Assembly (NCBI GenBank): GCA_027488375.1
Contig: JAIYBW010000004.1
Coordinates: 248,001-312,000, forward strand
Source of the DNA: Pseudomonadota bacterium
GTDB taxonomy: Bacteria > Bdellovibrionota > Bacteriovoracia > Bacteriovoracales > Bacteriovoracaceae
Length of the DNA: 64,000 nucleotides
Reading direction: 5' to 3'
Shown piece by piece: positions 53,139 to 62,213 of the stretch. A program made the translations under genes and the position numbers. Below the pieces are notes generated by a model that worked only from the letters and a program-made list of their open reading frames with translations, did not search any database and had not been told where the DNA came from. The first letter of the stretch is position 1. Every line of letters begins with the position of its first letter.

Positions 53139-53993
53139 ATGAAAATCGCATTCTTTTACCTGCTTTTATCCTTGGGCGCTTTCGCTGAGGAACTCAGAAT
53201 TCTTTCTTGGAATACTTTTCTTATTCCGCCTCCTTTTAATACAACCAAGCAAGGGCCGAGAACGCTGGAAATAAATGAAATCCTCCCTCATATGGGGCAA
53301 GACATTTATTTTTTTCAAGAAACCTTTTTCAATAAAAGACGTCGTCAAATCTTGAAGGCCTTAAAGAAAACTCATCCCTATCAAATGGTGGCCAAAAAGC
53401 CCTTTAATCCCGCTCAATTTCAAGATGCAGGTCTTGCAGTCGCGAGCAAATATCCCTTCACCATTTTGGGCCAGGTCAATTTTAAAAATTGTGTTCACAG
53501 TGATTGTCTTGCGGCCAAGGCAGCTGTACTCATTGAGCTCCAACTGAATGATAAAAAATTGCAAATGGTAAACACTCATCTTCAGGCCTGGAATGACCCA
53601 AAGGCCATCGAGGTCCGCAAAACTCAACTCCAAGACATTAAGACCCTCCTTAAAAAATTTGAAACGCCAGGAGTTCAACAAATTCTCATTGGAGACTTAA
53701 ACATTGATGGAAAACTTGAAGATGAATACCAATCCTCATTAGCTTTAATGGACATGACCTCATCAGCACTTGATGGAGAACTTGATTCAAGTAATGGCTT
53801 TTCCACTGAAGGATGTTTTAAAAATCCAGGAGGCAGTTCAGAAGGAGAATGGCTGGATCATCTTTGGGTGAAGAACAATCAAACTCAAATGAGGGTCATA
53901 AAAAAAGAGATTAAACCTATTTATGGCATTCTCGAGGGCAAGCACTGCCCTCTTTCAGATCACTATGCTCTTGAAGCCATCATTCAACTATGA
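53139..53993 (+). CDS. Exported EEP-family phosphodiesterase (sphingomyelinase-like)
   Basis: The 284-residue protein has a signal peptide (1-16). It is an endonuclease/exonuclease/phosphatase-fold enzyme, with SWNTFL, FFQETF, NTHLQAW, GDLNIDG and LSDHYALEA supplying the Asn, Glu, His, Asp-x-Asn and final Asp-His residues of the active site. Similarity is closest to secreted neutral sphingomyelinase-type phospholipases, which would attack membrane lipids, but nuclease activity cannot be excluded. Its stop overlaps the next gene by 4 bp (ATGA). Confidence 0.85.
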   Translation: MKIAFFYLLLSLGAFAEELRILSWNTFLIPPPFNTTKQGPRTLEINEILPHMGQDIYFFQETFFNKRRRQILKALKKTHPYQMVAKKPFNPAQFQDAGLAVASKYPFTILGQVNFKNCVHSDCLAAKAAVLIELQLNDKKLQMVNTHLQAWNDPKAIEVRKTQLQDIKTLLKKFETPGVQQILIGDLNIDGKLEDEYQSSLALMDMTSSALDGELDSSNGFSTEGCFKNPGGSSEGEWLDHLWVKNNQTQMRVIKKEIKPIYGILEGKHCPLSDHYALEAIIQL

Positions 53994-55156
53994 TGACTAA
54001 AACCTACCAGGATTATTCACTCGCACTTTCGGGGAAATCATCACCAGAGCTTTTCCTTAATCTTGAAGCATTTAATCAAAATATCCAATGGGTACTTAAA
54101 AATGCTGGTGAAAAAAAAATTCGTCTGGCCACTAAATCAATTCGGAGTCCTGCTCTGTTAAAAAAAATTCTCAATGAGTCCCCTATCTTTCAAGGCTTGA
54201 TGACATATACTTTGTCAGAATCACTTTGGTTAAGGGATTTAGGTTTTAAAGATATTCTTCTCGCCTACCCTTGCGTTGATCGGGAGTTGCTCGAAAAACT
54301 TGCTCAAGAACCTCATGATATTATCCTCATGACTGACAGATTAGAGCATCTAGAGCTCCTTGAGGAAATAGCGAAAAAGTGTAACGGACAATTTTCCCTT
54401 TGTATCGATCTAGATCTTTCGATGGATCTTCCAGGGCTGCGCTTTGGTGTTTATCGCTCTTGGATTCATGACGAAAAACGTCTCCTGACGTATTTAGACT
54501 TTTTAAAAAAATGTAAACATCTTAAGTTAAAAGCAGTCATGGGTTATGAAGCTCAAATTGCGGGAGTGGGAGATTTAAAAAAACCAGTCATTAAGATGCT
54601 TAAAGCCCTTTCACTTGCCCAATTAAGAAAGAGAAGAGAAAAGTTTGTTGAGATCATCCAAAGCTATGGCCATGATCTTGCCTTGATCAATGGGGGCGGC
54701 ACAGGGAGCTTAAGCACGACAAGAGAAGAGAAAATTGTCACAGAAATCACAGTGGGATCGGCCTTCTATGCGCCAACTCTTTTTGATAGCTATGAGGACT
54801 TTAAATTGACTCCGGCCCTTTTCTTTACCTCTCCTATAGTGAGGCGACCGGATGAAAACCTTTATACCGTGATGGGATCAGGCCATATTGCGAGTGGTGA
54901 ACTGACTTCATCCAAGGAACCACAACCCTATCTTCCTCTGGGTCTCAAATTACTTAAGCATGAAGGGGCGGGTGAAGTTCAAACTCCTCTTCGCTATGAT
55001 GGCCCTCTCAATCTTAAAGTGGGTGATCCTATTATCTTCAGGCATGCCAAGGCCGGTGAAATTTGTGAAAGGTTTAATCATATTCAAATTATGAAAGATT
55101 TAAAAATCGTAGAAACCATAGAAACATATCGAGGCATGGGGAAATGTTTCTTATGA
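53990..55156 (+). CDS. Alanine racemase-fold PLP enzyme (amino-acid deaminase/aldolase-like)
   Basis: The 388-residue protein has an N-terminal PLP-binding barrel. The conserved Lys lies in IRLATKSIRSP, a phosphate-binding glycine loop in INGGGTGSLSTT, and a C-terminal beta domain follows. The pattern matches the D-threonine aldolase/D-serine dehydratase branch of fold-type III enzymes. It should act on a D-amino acid or hydroxy amino acid. It overlaps its upstream and downstream neighbours by 4 bp each, so the three are translationally coupled. Confidence 0.85.
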   Translation: MMTKTYQDYSLALSGKSSPELFLNLEAFNQNIQWVLKNAGEKKIRLATKSIRSPALLKKILNESPIFQGLMTYTLSESLWLRDLGFKDILLAYPCVDRELLEKLAQEPHDIILMTDRLEHLELLEEIAKKCNGQFSLCIDLDLSMDLPGLRFGVYRSWIHDEKRLLTYLDFLKKCKHLKLKAVMGYEAQIAGVGDLKKPVIKMLKALSLAQLRKRREKFVEIIQSYGHDLALINGGGTGSLSTTREEKIVTEITVGSAFYAPTLFDSYEDFKLTPALFFTSPIVRRPDENLYTVMGSGHIASGELTSSKEPQPYLPLGLKLLKHEGAGEVQTPLRYDGPLNLKVGDPIIFRHAKAGEICERFNHIQIMKDLKIVETIETYRGMGKCFL

Positions 55157-56433
55157 AAAACTGGGCCAAAAACCTTAACTTTTATCCCCAAAATATTTAT
55201 GCCCCAAAGAGTGAGCAGGAAATCCAAGAAATTGTTCACCATCATTTGCAAGAAAAAAAATCAATCAGGATGAGAGGGTCTGCTCATTCTTGGACTGAAC
55301 TTATTTCTTCGGATGAGGGATTTATTCACCTTGATGACATGCAAGGGCTTATCAGTGTGGATCAAGAAAAAAAAATAGTGAAGGCCCATGCTGGGACAAA
55401 ATTAAAACGTTTTGGTGAAGAGGCCTTTAATCATAAACTCACTCTCCCTAATCAAGGAGACGTCAATCACCAATCTCTAGCAGGGGCCTTGAGTACAGGC
55501 ACTCATGGGACAGGTGTAAATCTCCAATCAATGGCGAACCAAATTCACGGGATAAATTTAATAAATGGGATGGGAGACATACTTTCTCTCGATCAAACTA
55601 AAGATCCTGAACTTATGAATGCACTTTCTGTATCCTTAGGTTCAGCAGGCCTCATAACTCAAGTCTCACTCAAGATGACGGAAGCCTATAAACTCAAAGT
55701 CGAAAGTTTTCCTGAAGACATGACCCTGGCCCTGAAAGAGGCAAAAAAAAGAATCCAGCAGAATCGTCACTTTGAGATGTTTTATTTTCCCGTGGGTCAA
55801 TGGAGTCTCGTCAAATTGATGAACCAAACCCATGAAGAAGCTTCACCAAGAAGTCGTTTAAAAAAAATGTCTGAAATGGTCCTGGATAATTGGCTCTTTG
55901 AAGGGATGAATATTCTGGCCAGCAAATCAAAAAAATATGTCGAGATCGATCAACTCGTTCGACGGTTTGTAGGTCATGATTCTTTTATTGATTGGTCTCA
56001 TCGAGCCTTTCCTACTGATCGAACCGTGCGTTTTATGGAAATGGAATACAATCTTCCTATAGATAAATTTGAAGAAGTCTTTCTTGAAATTCAAAGATGT
56101 ATTGAAAAAAATAAGTTTCAAACACTTTTTCCTATTGAAATTCGTTTTGTTAAAGGGGATGAGTTGTGGCTCTCTCCGGCCTATCAAAGAGACAGTGTCT
56201 ATTTTGCCATTCACACTTATACCTCTGAAAACTATCGACCATATTTTGAAGAGATTCAGAAAATTTTCGTCCGTCATGCGGGTCGTCCCCACTGGGGGAA
56301 GTGGCATTCTTTAACAGAAAAAGAACTTGCTCCCCTTTATCCACGCTGGGATGACTTCAAAAAGATTCGTCGCGAGTTAGATCCTGACGGGATCTGGTTA
56401 AACTCATACCTTAAAACTTTATTTCCTTCTTAA
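55153..56433 (+). CDS. FAD-linked sugar-lactone/alditol oxidase-like protein
   Basis: The 426-residue flavoenzyme has a VAO-type FAD domain: RMRGSAHSWTELISSDEG holds the His usually bonded to FAD, and LTLPNQGDVNHQSLAGALSTGTHGTG forms the pyrophosphate loop. The C-terminal D-arabinono-1,4-lactone oxidase domain ends with HWGKWHSL and DPDGIWLN. It should oxidise a sugar alcohol or aldonolactone and give hydrogen peroxide. The ATG at 55153 overlaps the previous stop (ATGA). The ATG at 55144 is less likely. Confidence 0.88.
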   Translation: MKNWAKNLNFYPQNIYAPKSEQEIQEIVHHHLQEKKSIRMRGSAHSWTELISSDEGFIHLDDMQGLISVDQEKKIVKAHAGTKLKRFGEEAFNHKLTLPNQGDVNHQSLAGALSTGTHGTGVNLQSMANQIHGINLINGMGDILSLDQTKDPELMNALSVSLGSAGLITQVSLKMTEAYKLKVESFPEDMTLALKEAKKRIQQNRHFEMFYFPVGQWSLVKLMNQTHEEASPRSRLKKMSEMVLDNWLFEGMNILASKSKKYVEIDQLVRRFVGHDSFIDWSHRAFPTDRTVRFMEMEYNLPIDKFEEVFLEIQRCIEKNKFQTLFPIEIRFVKGDELWLSPAYQRDSVYFAIHTYTSENYRPYFEEIQKIFVRHAGRPHWGKWHSLTEKELAPLYPRWDDFKKIRRELDPDGIWLNSYLKTLFPS

Positions 56434-56446
56434 CAGAGATACACTT

Positions 56447-58108
56447 ATGGGACTTCCACTTATTGCCATCCTTTTTCTTACATTTATCACATTAGGCTAT
56501 TTTTTTTATGGCTCATGGGTGGCGAAGCAATTTAATTTAGATCCCCAAAATATTACACCTGCCCACACTCATCGAGATGATGTGGACTATGTTCCAACAA
56601 ATCCATTCTATCTTTTTGCTCAACATTTTTCTGCAATCGCTGCAGCGGGCCCGATCGCTGGCCCCATTGTGGCCTGCCAACAATTTGGTTGGCTTCCTTC
56701 TCTCTTGTGGATCAGTCTAGGTGTGGTCTTTATTGGGGCTGTTCATGACTTTTCTTCACTCACCTGCTCGGTTAAGCATGGAGCAAATTCAATCGCTGAT
56801 ATCACGAAAGAACAACTTGGCTCAAAGGCCGGTCGTGCCATGATGCTTTTTATTTGGATTGCTCTGATTTATATCATTGTGGCCTTCGCTGACATCACAG
56901 CTTCTAGTTTTGTCACTGGCCCAGAGGAGCTTTCAGGTCTTTCACTCTCTTTTCATCCTGGTGGAGCTGTGGCCTGGGCTTCAATCGGCTATCTCTTTCT
57001 TTCACTTATACTTGGCCTCGTTGAAAAATACCTAAAAACTCCTTTATGGCTTAATACCCTCATCTTTGTTCCTGCTACTTTTGCTATATGCTGGCTTGGA
57101 ACTTTTTTCTCCGATTGGTTTCAATTTAATCAGGTCACATGGGCCTTATTGATTTGCCTCTACTGTGCACTGGCTTCGATGCTCCCTGTTTGGCTTCTTC
57201 TTCAACCTCGAGGCTACCTCGGGGGCTATGTTCTTTATTGCGTTTTATTCTTAGGAATAGTGGGTTTATTTTTTGGGGAGAGAACAATTCAACAACCGGC
57301 CTTTACTGGTTTTCATTTTGATCAAATGGCCGGCTCTATTTTTCCTTTCCTTTTTGTGACAATCGCTTGTGGGGCCTGTTCAGGTTTTCACGGGCTCGTC
57401 TGCTCTGGAACGACTTCCAAGCAAATTGATAAAGAAACTCATCTTCATCCTGTGGGCTATGGGGCCATGCTGGCCGAAGGTTTTGTGGCACTTATTAGTT
57501 TAAGTATCATCATGATGATGGCGCCGAGTGAAGTCATTGGACTTAAACCAGGATCTATTTATGGACGAGGCATAGGTGAATTTCTCACGCTTCTTATTGG
57601 CAAAGAAAATCTTCCTTTCGCTATAACATTTGGGGCCATGGCGTTTTCTACATTCGTTTTTGATACGCTCGATGTCTCCACCCGTTTGGGTCGCTACTTG
57701 CTTGAGGAACTATTAGGAGTTAAAGGAAAGATGGGTGCTTTTCTTGGAACTCTTCTCACCATTTTACCAGCGGCCTTAATTCTCATGAATACCAAGTCTG
57801 GCATGTGGGCGCAATTTTGGACACTTTTTGGGGCCGCCAACCAACTGCTCGCTGCCCTCACGCTTCTTGTGATTTCAGTTTGGCTTTATAAAAATAAGCG
57901 TCGCCTTGCTTTTACCCTCGTTCCCATGATTTTTGTTCTTGTCACAACTTTAGTCGCCCTCTTTCAACTCGCTCGAGTGAATTGGGAGAAGGCCCAGGGT
58001 CTTGATCTCTCTTTCATGAATTCTTTAATGTCCCTCAGTCTCATTTTGCTTGCCCTTTATCTTGTGGGGACATCATTCAAAGAGGTTCTTAAATCAAAGG
58101 CAAATTAG
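56447..58108 (+). CDS. cstA: CstA-family carbon-starvation transporter
   Basis: The 553-residue inner-membrane protein has about 14 helices. CstA motifs include YGSWVAKQFNLDPQNITPAHTHRDDVDYVPTNP near the N-terminus (split here by a helix boundary), FSAIAAAGPIAGP and the SGTTSKQI region. CstA-type proteins import pyruvate or peptides when carbon is scarce. It follows the FAD oxidase gene by 13 bp. Its 3' end overlaps the response-regulator gene by 20 bp. It lacks the long C-terminal part of the 700-residue E. coli form. Confidence 0.92.
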   Translation: MGLPLIAILFLTFITLGYFFYGSWVAKQFNLDPQNITPAHTHRDDVDYVPTNPFYLFAQHFSAIAAAGPIAGPIVACQQFGWLPSLLWISLGVVFIGAVHDFSSLTCSVKHGANSIADITKEQLGSKAGRAMMLFIWIALIYIIVAFADITASSFVTGPEELSGLSLSFHPGGAVAWASIGYLFLSLILGLVEKYLKTPLWLNTLIFVPATFAICWLGTFFSDWFQFNQVTWALLICLYCALASMLPVWLLLQPRGYLGGYVLYCVLFLGIVGLFFGERTIQQPAFTGFHFDQMAGSIFPFLFVTIACGACSGFHGLVCSGTTSKQIDKETHLHPVGYGAMLAEGFVALISLSIIMMMAPSEVIGLKPGSIYGRGIGEFLTLLIGKENLPFAITFGAMAFSTFVFDTLDVSTRLGRYLLEELLGVKGKMGAFLGTLLTILPAALILMNTKSGMWAQFWTLFGAANQLLAALTLLVISVWLYKNKRRLAFTLVPMIFVLVTTLVALFQLARVNWEKAQGLDLSFMNSLMSLSLILLALYLVGTSFKEVLKSKAN

Positions 58109-58490
58109 TTTGTTCAGTTTGGATGTAGAATTTTGCCACCGAGAGAAGAGTTTCGAGGTCAAAAGGTTTTTGCATGAGAAAAACACCTTCCGGCAGGGAC
58201 TTTTCATCTTTGATGGCATAGGCCGAACTGAAAGCAACAGGGATAGAGGCCAGCGTCGTCGGATGATGCTCTTTAAGATACGCCACAAACTCAAGCCCAT
58301 TCATCTCTGGCATGTAGTAATCTAAAATAATCAGGGCCGGCCACTGATCACTCGCCATGGCCTCAAGACCCTTAATCGCATTTCTTGGGTTCTCAAAATT
58401 CAGAGTTTTGTACCCCTCATACTCTAAAGCATAAGTAATAACATCTCTCACATCTTCATCATCATCAATAATACAAATTGAGCGCAACAT
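58089..58490 (-). CDS. Single-domain response regulator
   Basis: The 133-residue receiver domain has the acidic pocket IIDDDEDVRD, the phospho-acceptor Asp in LIILDYYMPEMNG (about residue 55), the Thr/Ser position in FSSAYA and Lys in MQKPFD. It has no output domain, so it works as a CheY/Spo0F-like relay. It is encoded 3 bp downstream of the kinase-like gene and is probably its partner. Confidence 0.92.
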   Translation of the reverse strand: MLRSICIIDDDEDVRDVITYALEYEGYKTLNFENPRNAIKGLEAMASDQWPALIILDYYMPEMNGLEFVAYLKEHHPTTLASIPVAFSSAYAIKDEKSLPEGVFLMQKPFDLETLLSVAKFYIQTEQTNLPLI

Positions 58491-58493
58491 TGA

Positions 58494-59192
58494 TCACTCC
58501 AGTTTTTTAAGCTTTAAAGAGAACATATAGGTATCATTCATTTGTTTTGTTTCAATTCGGGCCTCATGATAATGGAGAATATCAAGGGCAAGCTCCAGCG
58601 GTGACTTATCATGAAGAAAGGGACCAAGAGAAACACCAGGGCTTAGTGAAGAAGAATGCTGAAATATCAAGGGATCAAAAGAGGTTAATTTAAAAACAAG
58701 GCTTACATTTTTTTTAAGATTTTTACATCTCATTTCCTCGATCTCAAATCGCGCAAGCTCTTTAATAAGAATATTGAGGGCAAGGAGAAGTTTCTTCCTA
58801 TCACCTTTGAAATAAATATTTGGTTGAATGTTTCTTTTAATATTAACCATGGGTGCCACTTCAAAAAGCAAATCACTAAGAGAAAATTCCTCACCTTTGA
58901 GCGTCCACTTTCTTAGACGCCAAGAGCTCAGTTCTAAGAAAAGATCAATGAGCCCACTCATCTTTGAAGTTTGAACTTCAAATTCATCCATTAACTTTTC
59001 TAGTCTTTTTGGATCCATCTCCCCTTTTCTGCTCATCAATCTTTTACAGGCCTGGGCCTGAAGCTTGAGTGCCGTCAGCGGGGTCCTGAATTCGTGGCTG
59101 ACCAAAGTTAAAAACTCTTCTTGGTAAAGGCCTGCATCGGCAAGATCTAAAAGATCTAGAGTTGCTTGTTTCATGTGGCCAGCTTGTAACAT
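58494..59192 (-). CDS. Histidine kinase-like protein with degenerate ATPase domain
   Basis: The 232-residue cytoplasmic protein has an intact DHp domain with SHEFRTPL (His about 33). It lacks a recognisable HATPase core: the N box is reduced to LLLALNILIKELARFE, and the DxGxG and GxGL ATP-binding glycines are not visible. It may act as a phosphotransfer or phosphatase domain instead of a kinase. No sensor domain is present. A later ATG at 59174 is an alternative start. It precedes the response-regulator gene by 3 bp. Confidence 0.8.
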   Translation of the reverse strand: MLQAGHMKQATLDLLDLADAGLYQEEFLTLVSHEFRTPLTALKLQAQACKRLMSRKGEMDPKRLEKLMDEFEVQTSKMSGLIDLFLELSSWRLRKWTLKGEEFSLSDLLFEVAPMVNIKRNIQPNIYFKGDRKKLLLALNILIKELARFEIEEMRCKNLKKNVSLVFKLTSFDPLIFQHSSSLSPGVSLGPFLHDKSPLELALDILHYHEARIETKQMNDTYMFSLKLKKLE

Positions 59193-59256
59193 AGGACTGG
59201 CAAAATGCCACGATTTCGAACCTAAAGAGTTCCTTAAGATATTGAAACGAAAGAAA

Positions 59257-59286
59257 TTGGTTTATTTAGTGAATATCGTTTAAAAT
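59257..59286 (+). promoter_or_regulatory. Sigma-70-like promoter for the DUF1993 gene
   Basis: TTGGTT (59257-59262) and TAAAAT (59281-59286) are 18 bp apart and lie 33 bp upstream of the start codon. The match is moderate and unsupported by other evidence. Confidence 0.4.
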
Positions 59287-59318
59287 AGGGTAACGGGCGG
59301 ATTTTTAAGGAATAAATT

Positions 59319-59858
59319 ATGAATGTACAAGTGCATGAAGTGAGCGTTGAACAGTTTATCTTAACACTTTCTAATTTGAAGCAGTTTCTTCTGAAAGCTG
59401 AAGGAGTGGCCAGGGCCCGAAAGTTTGATATGAAGGTTCTTTTAGAGACCCGACTTTTCCCAGATATGTTCCCCTTGTCCAAGCAAATCCAGACGGCCTG
59501 TGATGCGGCCAAATTTTGTGGATCACGCCTCACTGATGTTAAGGCTCCCGTCTTTGATGATAAAGAAGCTAATTTCCATGATTATATTGTGAGAATTGAA
59601 AAAACCATCGAGTATCTTAAAAGCCTTGATCACGAAGATTTTTTAAAATTTGAAGAGAAAAAGATTCGCTTTCCCTGGAATCCTGGACAGGAACTCGATG
59701 GAAAGTCTTATCTCGTTCAGTTTGCCATCCCTAATTTCTACTTCCATATCACCACCGCCTACAATATTTTAAGAAGCAGTGGTATTGAATTAGGTAAGGC
59801 CGATTTCCTTGGGCAAATCAACTGGCAGCGAGAAGGCGAACTTACTGATCATCCCTAG
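59319..59858 (+). CDS. DUF1993 protein
   Basis: The 179-residue cytoplasmic helical protein has the DUF1993 pattern: DMKVLLETRLFPDMFPLSKQIQTACDAAKF and a late FAIPNFYFHITTAYNILR. The family resembles DinB-like four-helix proteins, and its biochemical role is unknown. The start follows AAGGAA. Its 3' end overlaps the convergent M28 peptidase gene by 17 bp. Confidence 0.88.
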   Translation: MNVQVHEVSVEQFILTLSNLKQFLLKAEGVARARKFDMKVLLETRLFPDMFPLSKQIQTACDAAKFCGSRLTDVKAPVFDDKEANFHDYIVRIEKTIEYLKSLDHEDFLKFEEKKIRFPWNPGQELDGKSYLVQFAIPNFYFHITTAYNILRSSGIELGKADFLGQINWQREGELTDHP

Positions 59859-60909
59859 TCATCATGGCGGCCATGTTTAATTTCGCAATTTGGGCCGCAT
59901 AATTGTAATTAAGAGTTGAAGGCTTATCGCATTCCATATGGTAGCAAGGCGTTTTTGTGCTCCAGTCTTCAATGGTTAAGAGAGTTGGAACTCCCCCATT
60001 GATAAAAGGAACATGATCACTTCCCCAGGCCCCAATGGTGATTTTAGTTTTTAGAGAAGTGTAGCTTGAAGCAAGAGATGAAAACCACTTAGCAAGATCT
60101 TCATACTTACTATCAGTTTCAAGTTCTACAATACCATTAGAATTATACCCAACCATATCCATATTAATAGCGAGGACAACCTTTTTGATCTCACCAGAAT
60201 TGATGAGTTGGCGCGCATAGTGTTCGGCCCCTAGAAGTCCATTTTCTTCACCATTCGTAGCAAAATAGCGGAAGGTGCGTTTATTTCCATAATCTTTTAA
60301 AACCCGGGCGACTTCTAGTAAAACAGCCGTGCCACTCGCATTGTCATCGGCTCCCGCAAAATTTTTGCCGACAGAATCAAAGTGACCTAAGAGCATAATA
60401 ACTTCATCTGACTTAGATTCACCTTTTTTATCGGCCACGAGAGAACAGGCCCCGGCGCGGTAACAAAATTCTTTGACCTCAAGGCCTAGACTCACGAAAA
60501 TTTCTTTGAGCTTGGCGGTGGCTTTCTGATTATCAGCAGAGCCCGCTTGACGAGATTTAAAATTCGCGAGCATCTCCACATCTTCCTTAATGGAATGAGC
60601 ATCAACACGGGCCACATAATCTTGAATTGTGGATGAAGCGATCGAGAATTTTTCATTGGCAAACTGATAGTGTCTCACTTCTGCAGGATTCACAGGTCTT
60701 AAATTTTTTAAAATATGCTGGGGATAATTCGGCTTTAGCTCAACTAACCATAATCTTCCTTCTTGGCGAACAGTCTTAACAAAAGGAGAAAACTCCTTCA
60801 CATCATGAGGATGAGAAGAAATGACTTGAAAAATTTGTCCTTGGGAATAAGCTTTAAGGGAAAAACAAAGAAATAAGAAAATAGAAACAACTGAGAGCTT
60901 AAACATCAT
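59842..60909 (-). CDS. Exported M28-family zinc aminopeptidase
   Basis: The 355-residue protein has a signal peptide (1-22). An M28 catalytic domain carries the metal ligands in LLGHFDSV (His and Asp), GADDNASGTA (bridging Asp), NGEENGLLGAEHYA (catalytic and metal Glu), NMDMVGYN and SDHVPFINGGVP. An N-terminal propeptide-like region (about 25-115) precedes it. It should be secreted and remove N-terminal residues from peptides, working with the endopeptidases encoded nearby. Confidence 0.92.
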   Translation of the reverse strand: MMFKLSVVSIFLFLCFSLKAYSQGQIFQVISSHPHDVKEFSPFVKTVRQEGRLWLVELKPNYPQHILKNLRPVNPAEVRHYQFANEKFSIASSTIQDYVARVDAHSIKEDVEMLANFKSRQAGSADNQKATAKLKEIFVSLGLEVKEFCYRAGACSLVADKKGESKSDEVIMLLGHFDSVGKNFAGADDNASGTAVLLEVARVLKDYGNKRTFRYFATNGEENGLLGAEHYARQLINSGEIKKVVLAINMDMVGYNSNGIVELETDSKYEDLAKWFSSLASSYTSLKTKITIGAWGSDHVPFINGGVPTLLTIEDWSTKTPCYHMECDKPSTLNYNYAAQIAKLNMAAMMTRDDQ

Positions 60910-61019
60910 CCGATCCTTGGATTGAGTACTTCTAGAATCATTAGAAACTAAATAAAACAGTTTATCAACTTTGCTGCACTGTAAAATAAATGGATGGAAT
61001 AAGAATTAGAGGGGTTAGC

Positions 61020-61406
61020 ATGAATGAGAATAACCAAAGAATAAAAATCATAGGAATTGCCATGATGGCTTCTATTCTTCAGTTTGTTGGAGTTTTGATT
61101 TTTTTGAAGAAAATAACCTTCATTTCCCTTCCCCAAGGGAGCCTCTCTCCTGTTGAATCAATCGCCATGGGGGCAAGCTTAATCTTTGTCTTCTCACTTA
61201 TGATTTTTAAGAAGAAAGTTCAAAACGAAAAAAATGAGGAGGAAAAATTTAAATTCTTGATCATCTCCTATGCTTTGAATGAATTACCCGTCGGTGTTGC
61301 CTTTGCGGCTACACTTATTTCTGGTACTGAAAATGGCCTCTTTATGGCCTTGAATGCTGGAGTGGCCCTCATACTAGATTTAATCTTTTTTGCGAAAACC
61401 AATTAA
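61020..61406 (+). CDS. Small four-helix membrane protein of unknown function
   Basis: The 128-residue protein has about four transmembrane segments (about 8-30, 44-64, 80-98 and 103-124) and a charged cytoplasmic loop (KKKVQNEKNEEEKFK) between the second and third. No family was recognised; the paired helices are reminiscent of ATP synthase c-subunits, but there is no conserved carboxylate pattern. The start at 61020 (Met-Asn-Glu) is preferred over 60990. It overlaps the convergent TonB-like gene by 4 bp. Confidence 0.65.
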   Translation: MNENNQRIKIIGIAMMASILQFVGVLIFLKKITFISLPQGSLSPVESIAMGASLIFVFSLMIFKKKVQNEKNEEEKFKFLIISYALNELPVGVAFAATLISGTENGLFMALNAGVALILDLIFFAKTN

Positions 61407-62146
61407 TCGTCGGGATTGACAATAAAACCCCACTGAAGTTTGACTTGGCCATTTTTTATAAGCTCACGAGGTGGATTAGGAAAAGATCCAGCGAGCTTAA
61501 AGGCTTCAATCGCCACTTTATCCAACTCTAAAATGCCACTAGGACCATAAATATCAATGGATGCCACTCTTCCAGCATGATCAAGGATGACAACGAGGTA
61601 GGTTTTCAGTTCACGAGATGAAACTCTCTGTCTTTTAACAAGAAGTAAAAGTTCTCTCGTCCAATAAATCTCAACTTGTTTTTTGATCCTCTGAAAATAA
61701 CCAAAGAATTTGAATTCAGCTGTATTAAGATTAGTCTCGTGACCCTCCTTAATATCTTTTAAATAATCGGTGCCAGCTACCTTTTTCACCTTAAACCCAT
61801 TTTTAAGAGGGTGATGATTTCTTGAGAAAGCACCGAGATCACTGAGGCTCAAGCTCTGATTTTGTTTGGCCTTCGTTTGCTGAAGAAAAGTGCGGGTTTT
61901 ATCGCTCAAGAAATCAGGTTTTACTTTTTTTAAGATAAGTGATGGATCATGTGATTCAACGATCTGCTTTGATTTATTTTTTAAAACTTCGGAAATATAC
62001 CTAATTTTCAAGGGAGGATGAGCAATTTCAGAAATTTTTGAGTCTCGAGAAAGCCTGATCGCCAAAAGGATAAGATGAAGCAAAATAAATACAGCGAGGA
62101 GTGTGTAATAAAACCCATTTTGGAAAAACCATGAGCGATTTTCCAT
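61403..62146 (-). CDS. TonB-like C-terminal domain protein
   Basis: The 247-residue protein has one N-terminal transmembrane helix (about 13-33), a charged periplasmic linker and a C-terminal TonB-type domain (about 150-245). The last has YLVVILDHAGRVASIDIYGPSGILELDKVAIEAFKLAGSFPNPP as its signature, followed by VKLQWGFIV. It probably transmits proton-motive energy to an outer-membrane receptor or acts in envelope integrity. No ExbB/ExbD genes are nearby. Confidence 0.85.
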   Translation of the reverse strand: MENRSWFFQNGFYYTLLAVFILLHLILLAIRLSRDSKISEIAHPPLKIRYISEVLKNKSKQIVESHDPSLILKKVKPDFLSDKTRTFLQQTKAKQNQSLSLSDLGAFSRNHHPLKNGFKVKKVAGTDYLKDIKEGHETNLNTAEFKFFGYFQRIKKQVEIYWTRELLLLVKRQRVSSRELKTYLVVILDHAGRVASIDIYGPSGILELDKVAIEAFKLAGSFPNPPRELIKNGQVKLQWGFIVNPDD

Positions 62147-62213
62147 GTACTCCCCCTGACTAGAGGTAAGCTATCATAAATGGATTTAAAAAAAATTAAA
62201 CCTGGCCCAAGAA

